A stretch of DNA of 64,000 nt, taken from assembly GCA_030323305.1 (NCBI GenBank), contig CP106741.1, forward strand, positions 1,452,001-1,516,000. The letters run 5' to 3'. This stretch comes from Paenibacillus sp. CC-CFT747 (GTDB lineage: Bacteria > Bacillota > Bacilli > Paenibacillales > NBRC-103111). The translations under genes and the position numbers were made by a program. Of the stretch, positions 48,240 to 57,070 are shown piece by piece; positions within the stretch are counted from its first letter, which is position 1, and each line of letters opens with the position of its first letter. The notes under the pieces were generated by a model. The model had not been told where the DNA came from, made no database searches, and saw nothing but the letters and a program-made list of their open reading frames with translations.

Positions 48240-48280
48240 AAGCCCACCTGCGTCATGCGTTGCGGTGGGTTTTGCTTTTC
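48240..48280 (+). terminator. terminator after the beta-helix gene
   Basis: CCCACC (48243-48248) pairs with GGTGGG (48264-48269) and the stem is extended by GC pairs; TTTTGCTTTT follows. It starts about 50 bases after the stop codon. Confidence 0.75.
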
Positions 48281-48335
48281 GATCCTTCCTTACCACCTTA
48301 GAATCCATACTCGCCACAAAAGGAGTGTTCGTTAG

Positions 48336-49507
48336 ATGAATCCATTCGTGTACCACAACCCCACCCGTCTACTTTTCGGGAAAGGCCAGCTGAAGCAGCT
48401 GCCCCAGGAAGTCCGGAAATACGGCACCAATGTCCTGCTGGTCTACGGGGGCGGGAGCATCAAACGCAGCGGTCTGTATGATAAAGTGACGGCTCTTCTG
48501 AAGGAAGCCGGAGCCACGGTTCACGAGATGGGCGGGGTCGAGCCCAACCCGAGGCTGACCACCGTTCATGAAGGAGCCCGCCTCTGCCGGGAGCATAACA
48601 TCGACTTTCTTCTCGCCGTCGGCGGAGGAAGCACGATCGATGCGGTGAAGGCCATCGCGGCTTCCGCGAAATACGACGGCAGCTTCTGGGACATCGTCAC
48701 CCGCCAGGCGGCGGTGGAGGATGCCCTGCCGTTCGGCACGGTGCTGACACTGGCCGCTACCGGCTCCGAGATGAACTCCGGTTCGGTCATTACGAACTGG
48801 GAGACGAACGAGAAACGCGGCTGGGGCAGCCCGCACGTTTTCCCCGCTTCTCGATTCTCGATCCCGAGAACACATACACGGTTCCTAAGGACCAGACGGT
48901 CTACGGGATGGTGGACATCATGTCGCACGTGTTTGAGCAGTATTTCCACAAGGAGCAGAACTCTCCCGTGCAGGACGGCTTCGCAGAATCCATCCTTCGC
49001 GCGATGATCGACACGGCGCCTAAGCTTATTAACGATCTGCAGAACTACGAGCTTCGCGAAACGGTGCTGTACAGCGGCACGATGGCCCTGAACGGCACCC
49101 TGGCCATGGGGGTAACCGGGGACTGGGCCACCCATGGAATCGAGCATGCCGTTTCCGCCATCTATGACATTCCTCACGGAGGCGGGCTGGCTATCCTCTT
49201 CCCGAACTGGATGAAGCACACGCTCGAGGAGAACCTTCCGCGTTACCGCAACTTCGCCGTCCGCGTATTCGGCATCCAAGCCGAAGGCCGGGACGACCGG
49301 GAAGTGGCGCTTGAGGGCATTGAAGCGCTGCGCGCCTTCTGGACGTCCATCGGAGCCCCGAGCCGCCTGGCGGATTACAACATCGACGGCTCCCGCATCG
49401 AGGACATGGCCCAGAAAGCCATTGACCAAGGCGCCAATGGAACGCTAGGCCAGCTGAAAAAGCTGACGAAGGAAGACGTCATGGAGATTTACCGCATGTC
49501 CCTCTGA
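48336..49507 (+). CDS. iron-containing alcohol dehydrogenase (BdhA/YugJ type), frameshifted
   Basis: About 390 residues when corrected. NAD(P) part: [25 protein letters not shown] and [20 protein letters not shown]; metal part: [52 protein letters not shown] with the His ligands. The frame breaks at TTTT/CCCC 48838-48845, so the two halves are in different frames. It probably reduces aldehydes (butanol-type dehydrogenase). The ATG at 48336 has AGGAG upstream. Terminator follows. Confidence 0.9.
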
Positions 49508-49528
49508 TCTTTGAGCGGCATCCAAAAG

Positions 49529-49566
49529 AAAAGCTGACACCCGATCCTTCTCGGTGTCAGCTTTTT
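49529..49566 (+). terminator. terminator after the alcohol dehydrogenase gene
   Basis: AAGCTGACACC and GGTGTCAGCTT form an 11-bp stem with a loop of about 11 bases, followed by TTT; it also faces the convergent gene on the minus strand. Confidence 0.9.
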
Positions 49567-49594
49567 GTTATTCTTATGGCCCTGTTCCCGGTTC

Positions 49595-50521
49595 CTACAT
49601 CCGTTCCATCCACCATTGAACGAGCAGGGCCAGGATCATCACGGCTCCGCAGCTGACGGCCGCGTTAACGGAAGCGCCCATCAGCGGAAGATAAGCTTCG
49701 GATGGATTGGTGGGCCGCAGGCTCCGGTAAAGCCGGATAAGCGGAAACGCGGTAAGCAGAGCGAACAAGGCGTACACCGGCAGCGCTCCATAGAAGATCG
49801 CCAGAATCAAGGACAGGTACGCGAGAATGACCATGAACGCCGAGAACCGCAAAGCCCGGCTCTCTCCGAAAACGACCACGAGCGTGTTCTTGCCGGCGGC
49901 TTTGTCGGCCCTCCAGTGTAGGAAATGATGGTTAAACAGAACCAGCGTCGTCAGAATCCCGACCGGAAGCGAAACGAGCAGCGCCCGGTTGTCGTACTGG
50001 GAGGTTTGCACATAATAGCTGCCCAGCACCGGCAGAACGCCGAACGCGAGAAGGATGGCTACCTCGCTGTAGCCTTTGCCGCGGTAGCCGAAGCGGATGG
50101 GCGGCGCCACATAATAATACGCGATGAGAGCCCCCAGCACGCCGTAAACCAGGATCATGTACCCGCTCGCATAAGCGAGGATAAGGCCGCACACGAGAGC
50201 GACGGCGAACAGGATCCACGTAACGGCCGCGAACCGCTGCTCCGACCATATTCCTTGGGTGAGAAAGCCTGAGTTCGTCGAGATCGAGCCTTCGGTCTCC
50301 TGGGCTTTCGTATCCACTTCGTTCCGGTAGTCCCACAGGTCATTAATCATGTTGGAGAAAAGATGGATCGCCGCCGCCCCGATGACGGTCAGAAGAAACA
50401 ACAAGGGATGAAAGGTATGATTCCAGGTCAAGGCCCCAACCGCCGCCAGCGCGACGGGGACGATCATCACGAACACGACGTTGGCACGGGTAACTTTAAG
50501 GAATGAGGCGACTTTGCTCAT
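49595..50521 (-). CDS. UbiA-family prenyltransferase (MenA-like)
   Basis: A 308-residue membrane enzyme, seven to nine segments. The two Asp-rich sites that hold magnesium and isoprenyl diphosphate are present: SNMINDLWDYRNEVD and HWRADKAAGKNTLVV. The family includes MenA (1,4-dihydroxy-2-naphthoate octaprenyltransferase), which this one resembles, but no other menaquinone gene is near, so substrate is not fixed. ATG 50521 has AGGAGG upstream and a SigA-type promoter about 140 bases before. Confidence 0.82.
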   Translation of the reverse strand: MSKVASFLKVTRANVVFVMIVPVALAAVGALTWNHTFHPLLFLLTVIGAAAIHLFSNMINDLWDYRNEVDTKAQETEGSISTNSGFLTQGIWSEQRFAAVTWILFAVALVCGLILAYASGYMILVYGVLGALIAYYYVAPPIRFGYRGKGYSEVAILLAFGVLPVLGSYYVQTSQYDNRALLVSLPVGILTTLVLFNHHFLHWRADKAAGKNTLVVVFGESRALRFSAFMVILAYLSLILAIFYGALPVYALFALLTAFPLIRLYRSLRPTNPSEAYLPLMGASVNAAVSCGAVMILALLVQWWMERM

Positions 50522-50659
50522 GGGCTTTAGGCCTCCTGTCTTTATACGCTTCACGCGTTTAGTATGAACGGCTGCGGCGGGAGGACTCCAGGGAAATGAA
50601 GAGCACTCTGGAACTGCCGCCACTTTGTGAAAAACTTCACGAATACAGCTGCACTCCAT

Positions 50660-50688
50660 ATATTACGCTTTTCCCTCCCGTTTGACAA
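50660..50688 (-). promoter_or_regulatory. SigA-type promoter of the prenyltransferase gene
   Basis: On the minus strand TTGTCA (50688-50683) and TAATAT (50665-50660) are 17 bases apart, about 140 bases before the start at 50521. The remainder of the 343-bp gap 50522-50864 holds only this promoter and the terminator at 50770-50792. Confidence 0.55.
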
Positions 50689-50769
50689 TCCCTTTTTCGA
50701 CGGGAATCCGCCTGCCTCCGACAAAATTCGCTACCCTAAACGAAAACCCAACCCGGGCCCCAACACGCC

Positions 50770-50792
50770 AAAAAGCCGCACTCCCGTGCGGC
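50770..50792 (-). terminator. terminator after the secreted repeat protein gene
   Basis: GCCGCAC and GTGCGGC form a perfect seven-bp stem with a four-base loop and are followed by TTTTT on the minus strand, 72 bases after the stop codon at 50865. Confidence 0.8.
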
Positions 50793-50864
50793 CTTCTGCT
50801 TCGGCCGGTCCCCTTCAACGGAGCCGGCCTGTCTATGCGATTGGAAACCATGAGGCCAGAACGA

Positions 50865-52036
50865 TTAATCTTCCTTGCCTTTGCCCTTGCCATTCTCGGC
50901 ATGAGCTTTTCCGGCTTCCTTCTTCTCTTCCTGCTTCTGCTGCTGTTCTTGACGCTTATCTTCGAGCTTCTGCTGAATCTCTTGACGCTTCGCTTCCTGC
51001 TTGCGCTCGATTTCCTCGTGCTTCGCTTTCTGCTCTTCGCGCTTCTCCTCCTGCTTGGCCGCGTTCTCAGCCGGCTTGCCGGAAACAGGAGCTTTCCCTT
51101 CAGGCTTCGTCTCGGCGGTTGGTGCCGGAGTCGGCTGGGTGCTTGCCGCCGGTGCTTCCGTTGGGGCCGCCGTTGGGGCTGCGGAAGGACTTGCAGAAGG
51201 ACTTGCAGAAGGACTTGCAGACGGGCTAGCTGATGGCTTGGCGCTTTCTTCCGCCTTCTCTTTGTTCCACTTGACGCTGATCTTCACTTCAAGGCTGCCG
51301 GCGTTGAGGTCAAACTGTTCCGCCAGACGTTTCATCACCTGCTGCTGGGCATCCGCCGCTTTCAGGTCAATGCCTTCGAGCAGCACAGCGATGAGGTCAC
51401 GGGCCGAATCGCCCATGATGTTCAGGTTGCCCTGTTTGTTCCCATGAAGCTTAACCTGCGATCCGCCTTTTCCCTTGCCGGGATTCTGCATGATCATCAG
51501 CTTGAAGGAATCGCCCTCAACACGGATGTCCAGATGATTCCAGGTCTGGCCGTCTTCGTCGTCATCTCCTCTTCCGGAGCCGCCGATGGAGCCGGAGTAG
51601 CCGTTGGTGCCGCCGAAGCAGTTGGAGCCGGCGTCGCGGACGGCACGGCCGATGGGGAAACCGACGGGCTTGCCGTTGGCGTGGCCGAAGGCGAAGGGGA
51701 TGCGGTCGGAGCCGGTTGAACGTCCTCGGACGTCACCTTCAGGTAAGCGGCTTGTTTTTTGGTATTGAAAATGATTTCGATCTTGTCCCCCGGTTTCAGG
51801 TCTTCGATCGATGCTTTCTTGTTATCGCGGTAAACCCAAACGGATTCGGCCAGCGGGTATTCCGACTGCCCTTCGTCTGTCGTTACTACCAATTTCCCGT
51901 CGGACAAGCTGTTCACGACGCCGGAAGCTTCTTTGGAAGGCGCGGCTCCCGTTGGATTGGCATAGGCCAGAACGCCGTAACCCAGCATAACAAAGGTCAG
52001 GCAGCAGGCCAGTACATAGGCAAGCTTCTTTTTCAT
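50865..52036 (-). CDS. secreted protein with Pro/Ser/Ala repeats and a charged coiled-coil tail, frameshifted
   Basis: About 390 residues when corrected. A signal peptide (MKKKLAYVLACCLTFVMLGYGVLAYA) starts at 52036 with AGGAGG. A first beta domain follows (ASGVVNSLSDGKLVVTT; DLKPGDKIEIIFNTK), then a Pro/Ser/Thr/Ala linker, a second globular domain (TWNHLDIRVEGDSFKLMIMQ and ARDLIAVLLEGIDLKAADAQQQV), a PSAS repeat (coded by tandem 12-bp copies at 51185-51235), and a Lys/Glu/Gln helix at the end. The frame breaks near 51570 in GGAGATGACGAC. An envelope or extracellular scaffold is possible; no family recognised. Confidence 0.65.
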
Positions 52037-52074
52037 TTCGTGTTCTCCTCCTGGTGTGTACCCCGATAGTTTCG

Positions 52075-52943
52075 TCACGTGACCGGGCTACTACAACGTT
52101 TCGGAGGCGGTGGAGATTTTTTGGGGGTCTTCTGCTCGCGTTCGATTTCCGGAAGAAACTTTTGGAGCTCGGGATAGGGAGCCGGGAAGTTCAAATTCAT
52201 TCCCTCCAGCTTCTCAACCGCAATCCTCAGCACGGCCCAATCCCGGTATTTCCGGTTGTCCGCGGGAACGAGATGCCACGGGGCATCCGGCGTGCCGCTG
52301 TTCTCAAAAACCTCCTCATAGCAGCGCTGGTAAGCTTCCCACGACTTTCGCTCCACGAGGTCGTTCGGGTCGAACTTCCAGTTTTTCTCCGGGTTGACGA
52401 TCCGGTCCTTCAGCTTTTCCAGCTGAAATTCCTTCGAGATGTGCAGAAAAATTTTCACCAGAACGACTCCGCTGTCCGCGAGAAGCTCTTCAAAATGCCG
52501 GATGTGCTTGAGTCTTCGTTTGGCTTCGGCATCGGAAACCTGCCCGTGAACCCGGGTTATGAGCACATCCTCGTAATACGAACGGTTGAAAGCCGCCATG
52601 TAGCCGCGCGCCGGGATAAGCTGATGGGCCCTCCACAGAAAATCATGAGCCGCCTCCTCAGCGGTCGGGGCTTTGAAGCTGTGAACCCGGAACCCTTGCG
52701 GATTGACTCCGGCAAAGGCCTTGCGGATCACCCCGTCCTTGCCGCTCGTGTCCATCCCCTGAAAGAGGAACAGAACGGCCTTCTCCTTCCCTGCGTATAG
52801 CTTCTCCTGCAGCTTCTCCAGCTTCTCTTTAAGCTCTTCGGTTTCTTGCTTCAGCTTGTCTTTGTCCAGGTTCTCCCCGCCTCGGCGGAAATCTTGCGTA
52901 GCTTGACTTCTTTGCCCGGCGGGAGCCGGAAGGGATGGGCCAT
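52075..52943 (-). CDS. ppk2: PPK2-family polyphosphate kinase, frameshifted
   Basis: About 289 residues when corrected. The start MAHPFRLPPGKEVKLRKI at 52943 has GGAGG seven bases upstream and is one base out of frame with the rest, at the C run 52874-52877. The core has VLFLFQGMDTSGKDGVIRKAF (Walker A-like), NRSYYEDVLITRVHG, FLHISKEFQLEKLKDRI and WKFDPNDLVERKSWEAYQ. PPK2 transfers phosphate between polyphosphate and nucleoside di- or monophosphates. A basic, Pro-rich tail ends the protein. Confidence 0.9.
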
Positions 52944-53155
52944 GGGAATTCCTCCTTTGTCGATAAAAGCCTGTCTAACTCTCTTACCCAAAAGGACGAA
53001 ATGCCTTCTCGCTTCTGTGAGATCCGCCCTTTTTGCCCAGTCAAGAAAAAGGATAGCCGAAGAAGGGCCCGGCCATATTAACGAATAGGCACCGCACGGA
53101 AGAACCCTGCGGTCGGCATAGTTCTGTCCAAATCTTAGCGAAGGATCGTGATCTT

Positions 53156-53794
53156 ATGGCGAAGCTTCTTTACATCACCGCCCATCCCCATGACGACTCC
53201 GCCTCCTACAGCATGGCGGTCGGAAGTGCTTTTCTCCAGTCGTACAAGGAAACCAACCCGAACGACGAAGTCACCCACCTGGACCTGTACCGGGCCGACA
53301 TTCCGCACATTGATGCGGATGTGTTCAGCGGCTGGGGAAAGCTGCGGTCCGGTACGGCGCTTGACGAGCTGTCCGCCGAAGAAAAACGCAAGGTCAGCCG
53401 GTTGAACGAACTGGCCGATCAGTTCATTGCCGCCGACAAGTATGTTTTCGTGAGCCCGATGTGGAACTTCTCCTTCCCGCCCATTCTGAAGGCGTACATC
53501 GACTCCATCTGCGTCGCCGGCAAAACGTTCCGCTACAACGAGCAGGGACAGCCGGAAGGTCTCCTCATCAGCAAAAAGGCGCTGCACATTCAGGCGAGCG
53601 GCGGCGTCTACTCGGAAGGTCCGGCCACTGAGATCGAGTCCGGCCACCGGTACTTGAAGATCATCATGGGCTTCATCGGCATTCCGACGCTGGAGGGGAT
53701 TTTCGTGGAAGGCCATGCGGCCGCTCCCGCGCAAGCGGAAACGATCAAGGCGAACGCCATCGAGCGTGCCAAGCAGGCCGCGAAAACGTACTAA
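53156..53794 (+). CDS. azoR: FMN-dependent NADH-azoreductase
   Basis: A 212-residue flavodoxin-fold quinone/azo reductase of the AzoR group: [19 protein letters not shown] for FMN phosphate, [41 protein letters not shown] and MGFIGIP are conserved. It reduces quinones and azo compounds with NADH. ATG 53156 has AAGGA upstream. The coding region is intact; a repeat array and terminators follow. Confidence 0.92.
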   Translation: MAKLLYITAHPHDDSASYSMAVGSAFLQSYKETNPNDEVTHLDLYRADIPHIDADVFSGWGKLRSGTALDELSAEEKRKVSRLNELADQFIAADKYVFVSPMWNFSFPPILKAYIDSICVAGKTFRYNEQGQPEGLLISKKALHIQASGGVYSEGPATEIESGHRYLKIIMGFIGIPTLEGIFVEGHAAAPAQAETIKANAIERAKQAAKTY

Positions 53795-53799
53795 ACCAT

Positions 53800-53957
53800 T
53801 CCCCCAAAAGTGAAGCGAACTAATCCCCCAAAAGTGAAGCAGATCCTACGAAGCGGATTCCGATTACTTTTGGGGAGCCCCCGAGAACTAATCCCCCAAA
53901 AGTGAAGCGGAACCTACGAAGCCTAGTCCTATTACTTTTGGGGAGCCCCCGGGAACC
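53800..53957. repeat. tandem 68-bp hairpin repeats (two and a part)
   Basis: Behind the azoreductase gene TCCCCCAAAAGTGAAGC starts three times: a 24-bp part (53800), a full unit at 53824-53891 and another at 53892-53957. Each full unit carries CCCCAAAAGT and, about 30 bases on, its reverse complement ACTTTTGGGG, then GAGCCCCCGAGAA or a close variant. Each unit can fold into one hairpin. The gap 53795-54176 holds this array and two terminators, no gene. Confidence 0.75.
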
Positions 53958-54071
53958 AAAAACATTTGCAAAAACTTTACCAAACCCAAAAAGCCCGCCC
54001 CCAAGGGAAGCAGGCCTTCGAAGAGACTAGTGCGAGCGCCTGACGGGCTTCGCTTCCCCTACAGCCTACCG

Positions 54072-54094
54072 CCGCCCAACCGGGCGGTTTTTTT
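54072..54094 (+). terminator. terminator after azoR and the repeat array
   Basis: CCGCCC and GGGCGG form a perfect stem with a short loop and seven T follow on the plus strand. Confidence 0.8.
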
Positions 54095-54125
54095 CGTCCT
54101 CCTGGGGCTTTAAGACCTTCCCGTA

Positions 54126-54157
54126 AACAACAAAGACGGCCCCTTAGCGGAGCCGTC
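54126..54157 (-). terminator. terminator after rluF
   Basis: GACGGC and GCCGTC (54135-54140 and 54152-54157) pair; TTTGTTGTTT follows on the minus strand. It lies about 20 bases after the rluF stop codon. Confidence 0.75.
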
Positions 54158-54176
54158 CTAATCCCTACTTATCGGT

Positions 54177-54875
54177 TCAGCGGTTAGCCTGATGGCCGGG
54201 CACCAGCTTCCGTACTTCTTCGTCGGTAAGCGGGCGCCATTGTCCGGTCTTCAGGTTTCCCAGTCGGATGTTGATTATTCGCACGCGCTGCAGCCGCCGC
54301 ACCTCGTAGCCGAAGGCCTGGCACATGCGCCGGATTTGCCGGTTCAGCCCCTGTGTCAGGACAATGCGGAACACCCGCTCGCCCATCCGGCTGGTTTTGC
54401 AGGGCAGGGTTACCGTATCCAGGATCGGAACGCCGCGTTCCATGCCCTCCAGAAATTCCGGGGTCACCGGCTTGTCCACGGTTACGATATACTCCTTCTC
54501 GTGCCGGTTCTCCACCCGAAGAATCTTGTTCACGATGTCTCCGTCATTCGTCAGCAGAATCAGGCCTTCCGAATCCTTGTCCAGCCGCCCGATCGGAAAG
54601 ATCCGCTCTTTGTGGTTGACAAAGTCGACGATGTTGCCTTTGATATGACGCTCGGTTGTACATGTTATGCCCACCGGCTTGTTCAGGGCGATGTACACGG
54701 GAGGACGCTTCGCCCGGATCGGCCGGCCGTCCACCTTCACCTCGTCGCCCTCCTCCACCTTGCTCCCGAGTGTCGCCACCTCGCCGTTGATGGTCACCCG
54801 CTTATCCTCAATCCATTTGTCCGCTTCCCGCCGGGAGCAGACGCCCGTTTCGCTAATGTATTTGTTGATCCGCAT
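54177..54875 (-). CDS. rluF: 23S rRNA pseudouridine synthase (RluF type)
   Basis: A 232-residue pseudouridine synthase. The N-terminal S4 domain is [34 protein letters not shown]; the catalytic domain has [13 protein letters not shown] and the catalytic Asp in [18 protein letters not shown], and [28 protein letters not shown] near the end. RluF modifies U2604 of 23S rRNA in E. coli; RluB/RsuA-like enzymes are close, so the site is by family only. Start ATG 54875. Not in an operon. Confidence 0.92.
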   Translation of the reverse strand: MRINKYISETGVCSRREADKWIEDKRVTINGEVATLGSKVEEGDEVKVDGRPIRAKRPPVYIALNKPVGITCTTERHIKGNIVDFVNHKERIFPIGRLDKDSEGLILLTNDGDIVNKILRVENRHEKEYIVTVDKPVTPEFLEGMERGVPILDTVTLPCKTSRMGERVFRIVLTQGLNRQIRRMCQAFGYEVRRLQRVRIINIRLGNLKTGQWRPLTDEEVRKLVPGHQANR

Positions 54876-55082
54876 GACGCTGATTCCTCCGCTTGCCTGC
54901 CATAATCCGTTGCTCTTTTACCATAGCATGAACAAGGGCCGCAGGCCAAATTCTTCCGGGCTTGGGCAGCGGGGTTTCCAGAAACTCACGTTAAAGGCTT
55001 TGTTTCATTCCGAAAAGCACAGGGTAAGCTTATACCATCATCACAACAAACTAGGCGCTAAGCGCGAAAGGTGGTCAACATC

Positions 55083-55253
55083 ATGTTGAAATACCCACTG
55101 CTGTTTCTGGTCATTGCGATCATCGCAGGGATTTTCGGATTTGCGGGAATTGTGAGTGCGGCCGCAGGCATTGCGAAAGTGCTGTTCTTTATCTTCATCG
55201 TCCTGTTCATCGTTTCGTTCTTTATGGGCCGAGGAAGCAAATCGAACGTATAG
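55083..55253 (+). CDS. DUF1328 small membrane protein (YtjA-like)
   Basis: A 56-residue protein with two hydrophobic segments and a Gly/Ala turn ([23 protein letters not shown]), ending [10 protein letters not shown]. This is the DUF1328 pattern of E. coli YtjA. The ATG at 55083 has AAAGGTGG upstream. Function unknown; such small proteins are often stress-induced. A terminator follows. Confidence 0.8.
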   Translation: MLKYPLLFLVIAIIAGIFGFAGIVSAAAGIAKVLFFIFIVLFIVSFFMGRGSKSNV

Positions 55254-55288
55254 CCGGACCCACTGAAGAAAGACACACGACCTTGAAG

Positions 55289-55312
55289 GGAAGCCTAACC
55301 GGCTTCCTTTTT
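55289..55312 (+). terminator. terminator after the DUF1328 gene
   Basis: GGAAGCC and GGCTTCC (55289-55295 and 55301-55307) form a seven-bp stem with a five-base loop, with five T after it. Confidence 0.8.
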
Positions 55313-55455
55313 GGCGTTCCCGCCGCTTTGGGGCAAGGATGATGAGAAAACCCGAAAAACCTTGTCTAACGCCTGTCTCGATAGCTGATTCATACAGACC
55401 GGGAAGGGATAAGGTATACGTGTGACCTATTTAACCCGCGAAGGGAGGAATGGAC

Positions 55456-55656
55456 ATGCCTTGGAGAGACGGAGATTACCCGCCTTCCATGAAGAACCTG
55501 GATCCCCGCGTCCGCCGCAAGGCCGTGGAGATCGCCAATGCCCTGCTTGAGGAAGGGTATGAGGAGGGCCGAGCCATCGCCATCGGCACCGCTAAAGCGG
55601 AGGAATGGGATGATCATCATCCGGCCGGTCATTCGGGAAGCCACAAGAAGAAGTAA
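55456..55656 (+). CDS. small conserved protein (YdaT N-terminal-like)
   Basis: A 66-residue protein: MPWRDGDYPPSMKNLDPRVRRKAVEIANALLEEGYEEGRAIAIGTAKAEEWD, with a His/Lys tail. The YPPSMKNL...RGRAIAI pattern is like the N-terminal part of Bacillus YdaT. The ATG at 55456 lies eight bases after GGAGG; an ATG six bases earlier is too close. Function unknown; the next gene is a general-stress-type SDR. Confidence 0.7.
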   Translation: MPWRDGDYPPSMKNLDPRVRRKAVEIANALLEEGYEEGRAIAIGTAKAEEWDDHHPAGHSGSHKKK

Positions 55657-55727
55657 GCGCCGCTGCCGCATAATTTAAACGAAAACCTGCCATACTAACC
55701 GTAACTTGGGAAGGGAGCGATTAAAGA

Positions 55728-56600
55728 ATGGGATCGAGCAGCACGTCGGACAAACAAACGATGCCACCCCAGCACCAGAATCAGCAGCCGGGGATTGAAA
55801 GCGAAATGACGCCGAAGCCGAAAGCCGTCGATCGCAAATATAAAGGCAGCGGGAAGCTGCAGGGCAAGGTAGCCATCATTACGGGAGGAGACAGCGGAAT
55901 CGGCCGGGCGGCCGCCGTTTGTTATGCCGCGGAAGGCGCCAAGGTCGTCATCGTCTACTTGAGCGAGGACAAGGATGCCCAAGAGGCCAAGCGGCTCGTG
56001 GAAGCCGAAGGCGGCGAATGCCTGCTCATTGCGGGAGACATCGGCGACGAACAGTTCTGCCAGGATGTCGTCAAGCAAACGGTGGATAAGTTCGGCAAGC
56101 TGGACATTCTTGTCAACAACGCAGCCGAGCAGCATCCGCAGAAATCGATCGAGGACATCTCACAGGAGCAGCTTGAGAAAACGTTCCGCACGAACATCTT
56201 CTCCATGTTCTACCTGACCAAAGCGGCGGTGCCGCATCTGAAGGAAGGCTCGGCGATCATCAACACCACGTCGATCACCGCTTATCGCGGGAGCCCGGAG
56301 CTTCTGGACTATTCGTCGACCAAAGGAGCCATCGTGGCCTTCACCCGTTCCCTGTCCGGGAACCTGGTGGACAAAGGCATCCGCGTCAACGGCGTAGCCC
56401 CCGGTCCGATCTGGACCCCGCTCATCCCGTCGACCTTCGACGCCGAGAAGACCTCCCAGCACGGGGCGTCGGCTCCAATGAAGCGGCCCGGCCAGCCCGA
56501 GGAGCTGGGTCCGGCGTATGTCTTCCTGGCGTCCGACGACTCTTCTTACATGTCCGGCCAGATTCTGCACATCAACGGCGGCGAAGTCGTGAACGGGTAA
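55728..56600 (+). CDS. SDR family oxidoreductase (YdaD/GSP39-like)
   Basis: A 290-residue short-chain dehydrogenase of the YdaD/GSP39 general stress type, with a 40-residue Gln/Pro-rich start. NAD(P) site GKVAIITGGDSGIGRAAAVCYAAEGA, NNAAEQ, catalytic Ser in NTTSITAYRG, Tyr and Lys in LDYSSTKGAIVAF, and RVNGVAPGPIWTPLIPS. Homologs are glucose- or stress-type dehydrogenases of unclear substrate. ATG 55728 has GGGAG upstream. Confidence 0.92.
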   Translation: MGSSSTSDKQTMPPQHQNQQPGIESEMTPKPKAVDRKYKGSGKLQGKVAIITGGDSGIGRAAAVCYAAEGAKVVIVYLSEDKDAQEAKRLVEAEGGECLLIAGDIGDEQFCQDVVKQTVDKFGKLDILVNNAAEQHPQKSIEDISQEQLEKTFRTNIFSMFYLTKAAVPHLKEGSAIINTTSITAYRGSPELLDYSSTKGAIVAFTRSLSGNLVDKGIRVNGVAPGPIWTPLIPSTFDAEKTSQHGASAPMKRPGQPEELGPAYVFLASDDSSYMSGQILHINGGEVVNG

Positions 56601-56689
56601 TCGCCCCGCTATAAGGCACCAAGGGCACCTTCGGCTTCGACCGGGGGTGTTTTTCTTAGCAAAAAGTAAACCAAGGAGAGGTTTCTTGC

Positions 56690-56713
56690 GTATAACCATA
56701 GAGAGATGGGTAT
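56690..56713 (+). promoter_or_regulatory. possible SigB promoter before the gene at 56757
   Basis: GTATAA (56690-56695) and GGGTAT (56708-56713) are 12 bases apart, one mismatch from the GTTTAA-N12-15-GGGTAT general stress consensus, 43 bases before the start codon at 56757. Confidence 0.4.
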
Positions 56714-56756
56714 TAAGAACTAAGCACAAGGAACTACCCGGATAGGAGGTCTCTCT

Positions 56757-56987
56757 ATGAAAGAAACCGAGCATCAAGAGCAGCTGAGAATCCGTCTTTA
56801 CTCCCTGGCCGCCCGTTGTGTCAATTTACGCAACCGGTACGGAAGCTCATCGGAGGATTATCTCAAGGCATGCGCGGAGAGGGAAGAGGCGCGGGAGGCG
56901 TATATGCAAAGCCTTTCCTCTTCCCAAGGCGGAACCGGGGCACCCGCCCCTAAACCGCCCGGCCGGGCGTCAGGCCAACCTTTTTGA
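56757..56987 (+). CDS. small uncharacterised protein
   Basis: A 76-residue protein with one charged amphipathic helix pair (LRIRLYSLAARCVNLRNRYGSSSEDYLKACAEREEAREAYMQSL) and a Gly/Pro-rich tail. ATG 56757 has a strong AGGAGG site seven bases upstream. I do not recognise a family. It is 80 bases before the cation transporter gene on the same strand. Confidence 0.6.
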   Translation: MKETEHQEQLRIRLYSLAARCVNLRNRYGSSSEDYLKACAEREEAREAYMQSLSSSQGGTGAPAPKPPGRASGQPF

Positions 56988-57070
56988 AACCAAAGCGGCC
57001 CGGTTGTCGTACCAGTTAAGAAGAATACGGAAAGCCCATATAATAACGGACAAACTATTCAGGAGGTCAC

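Noticed and set aside
53800-53957. Possible CRISPR array
   Set aside because: Units are adjacent without spacers, are self-complementary and number only two and a part; no cas gene is near.
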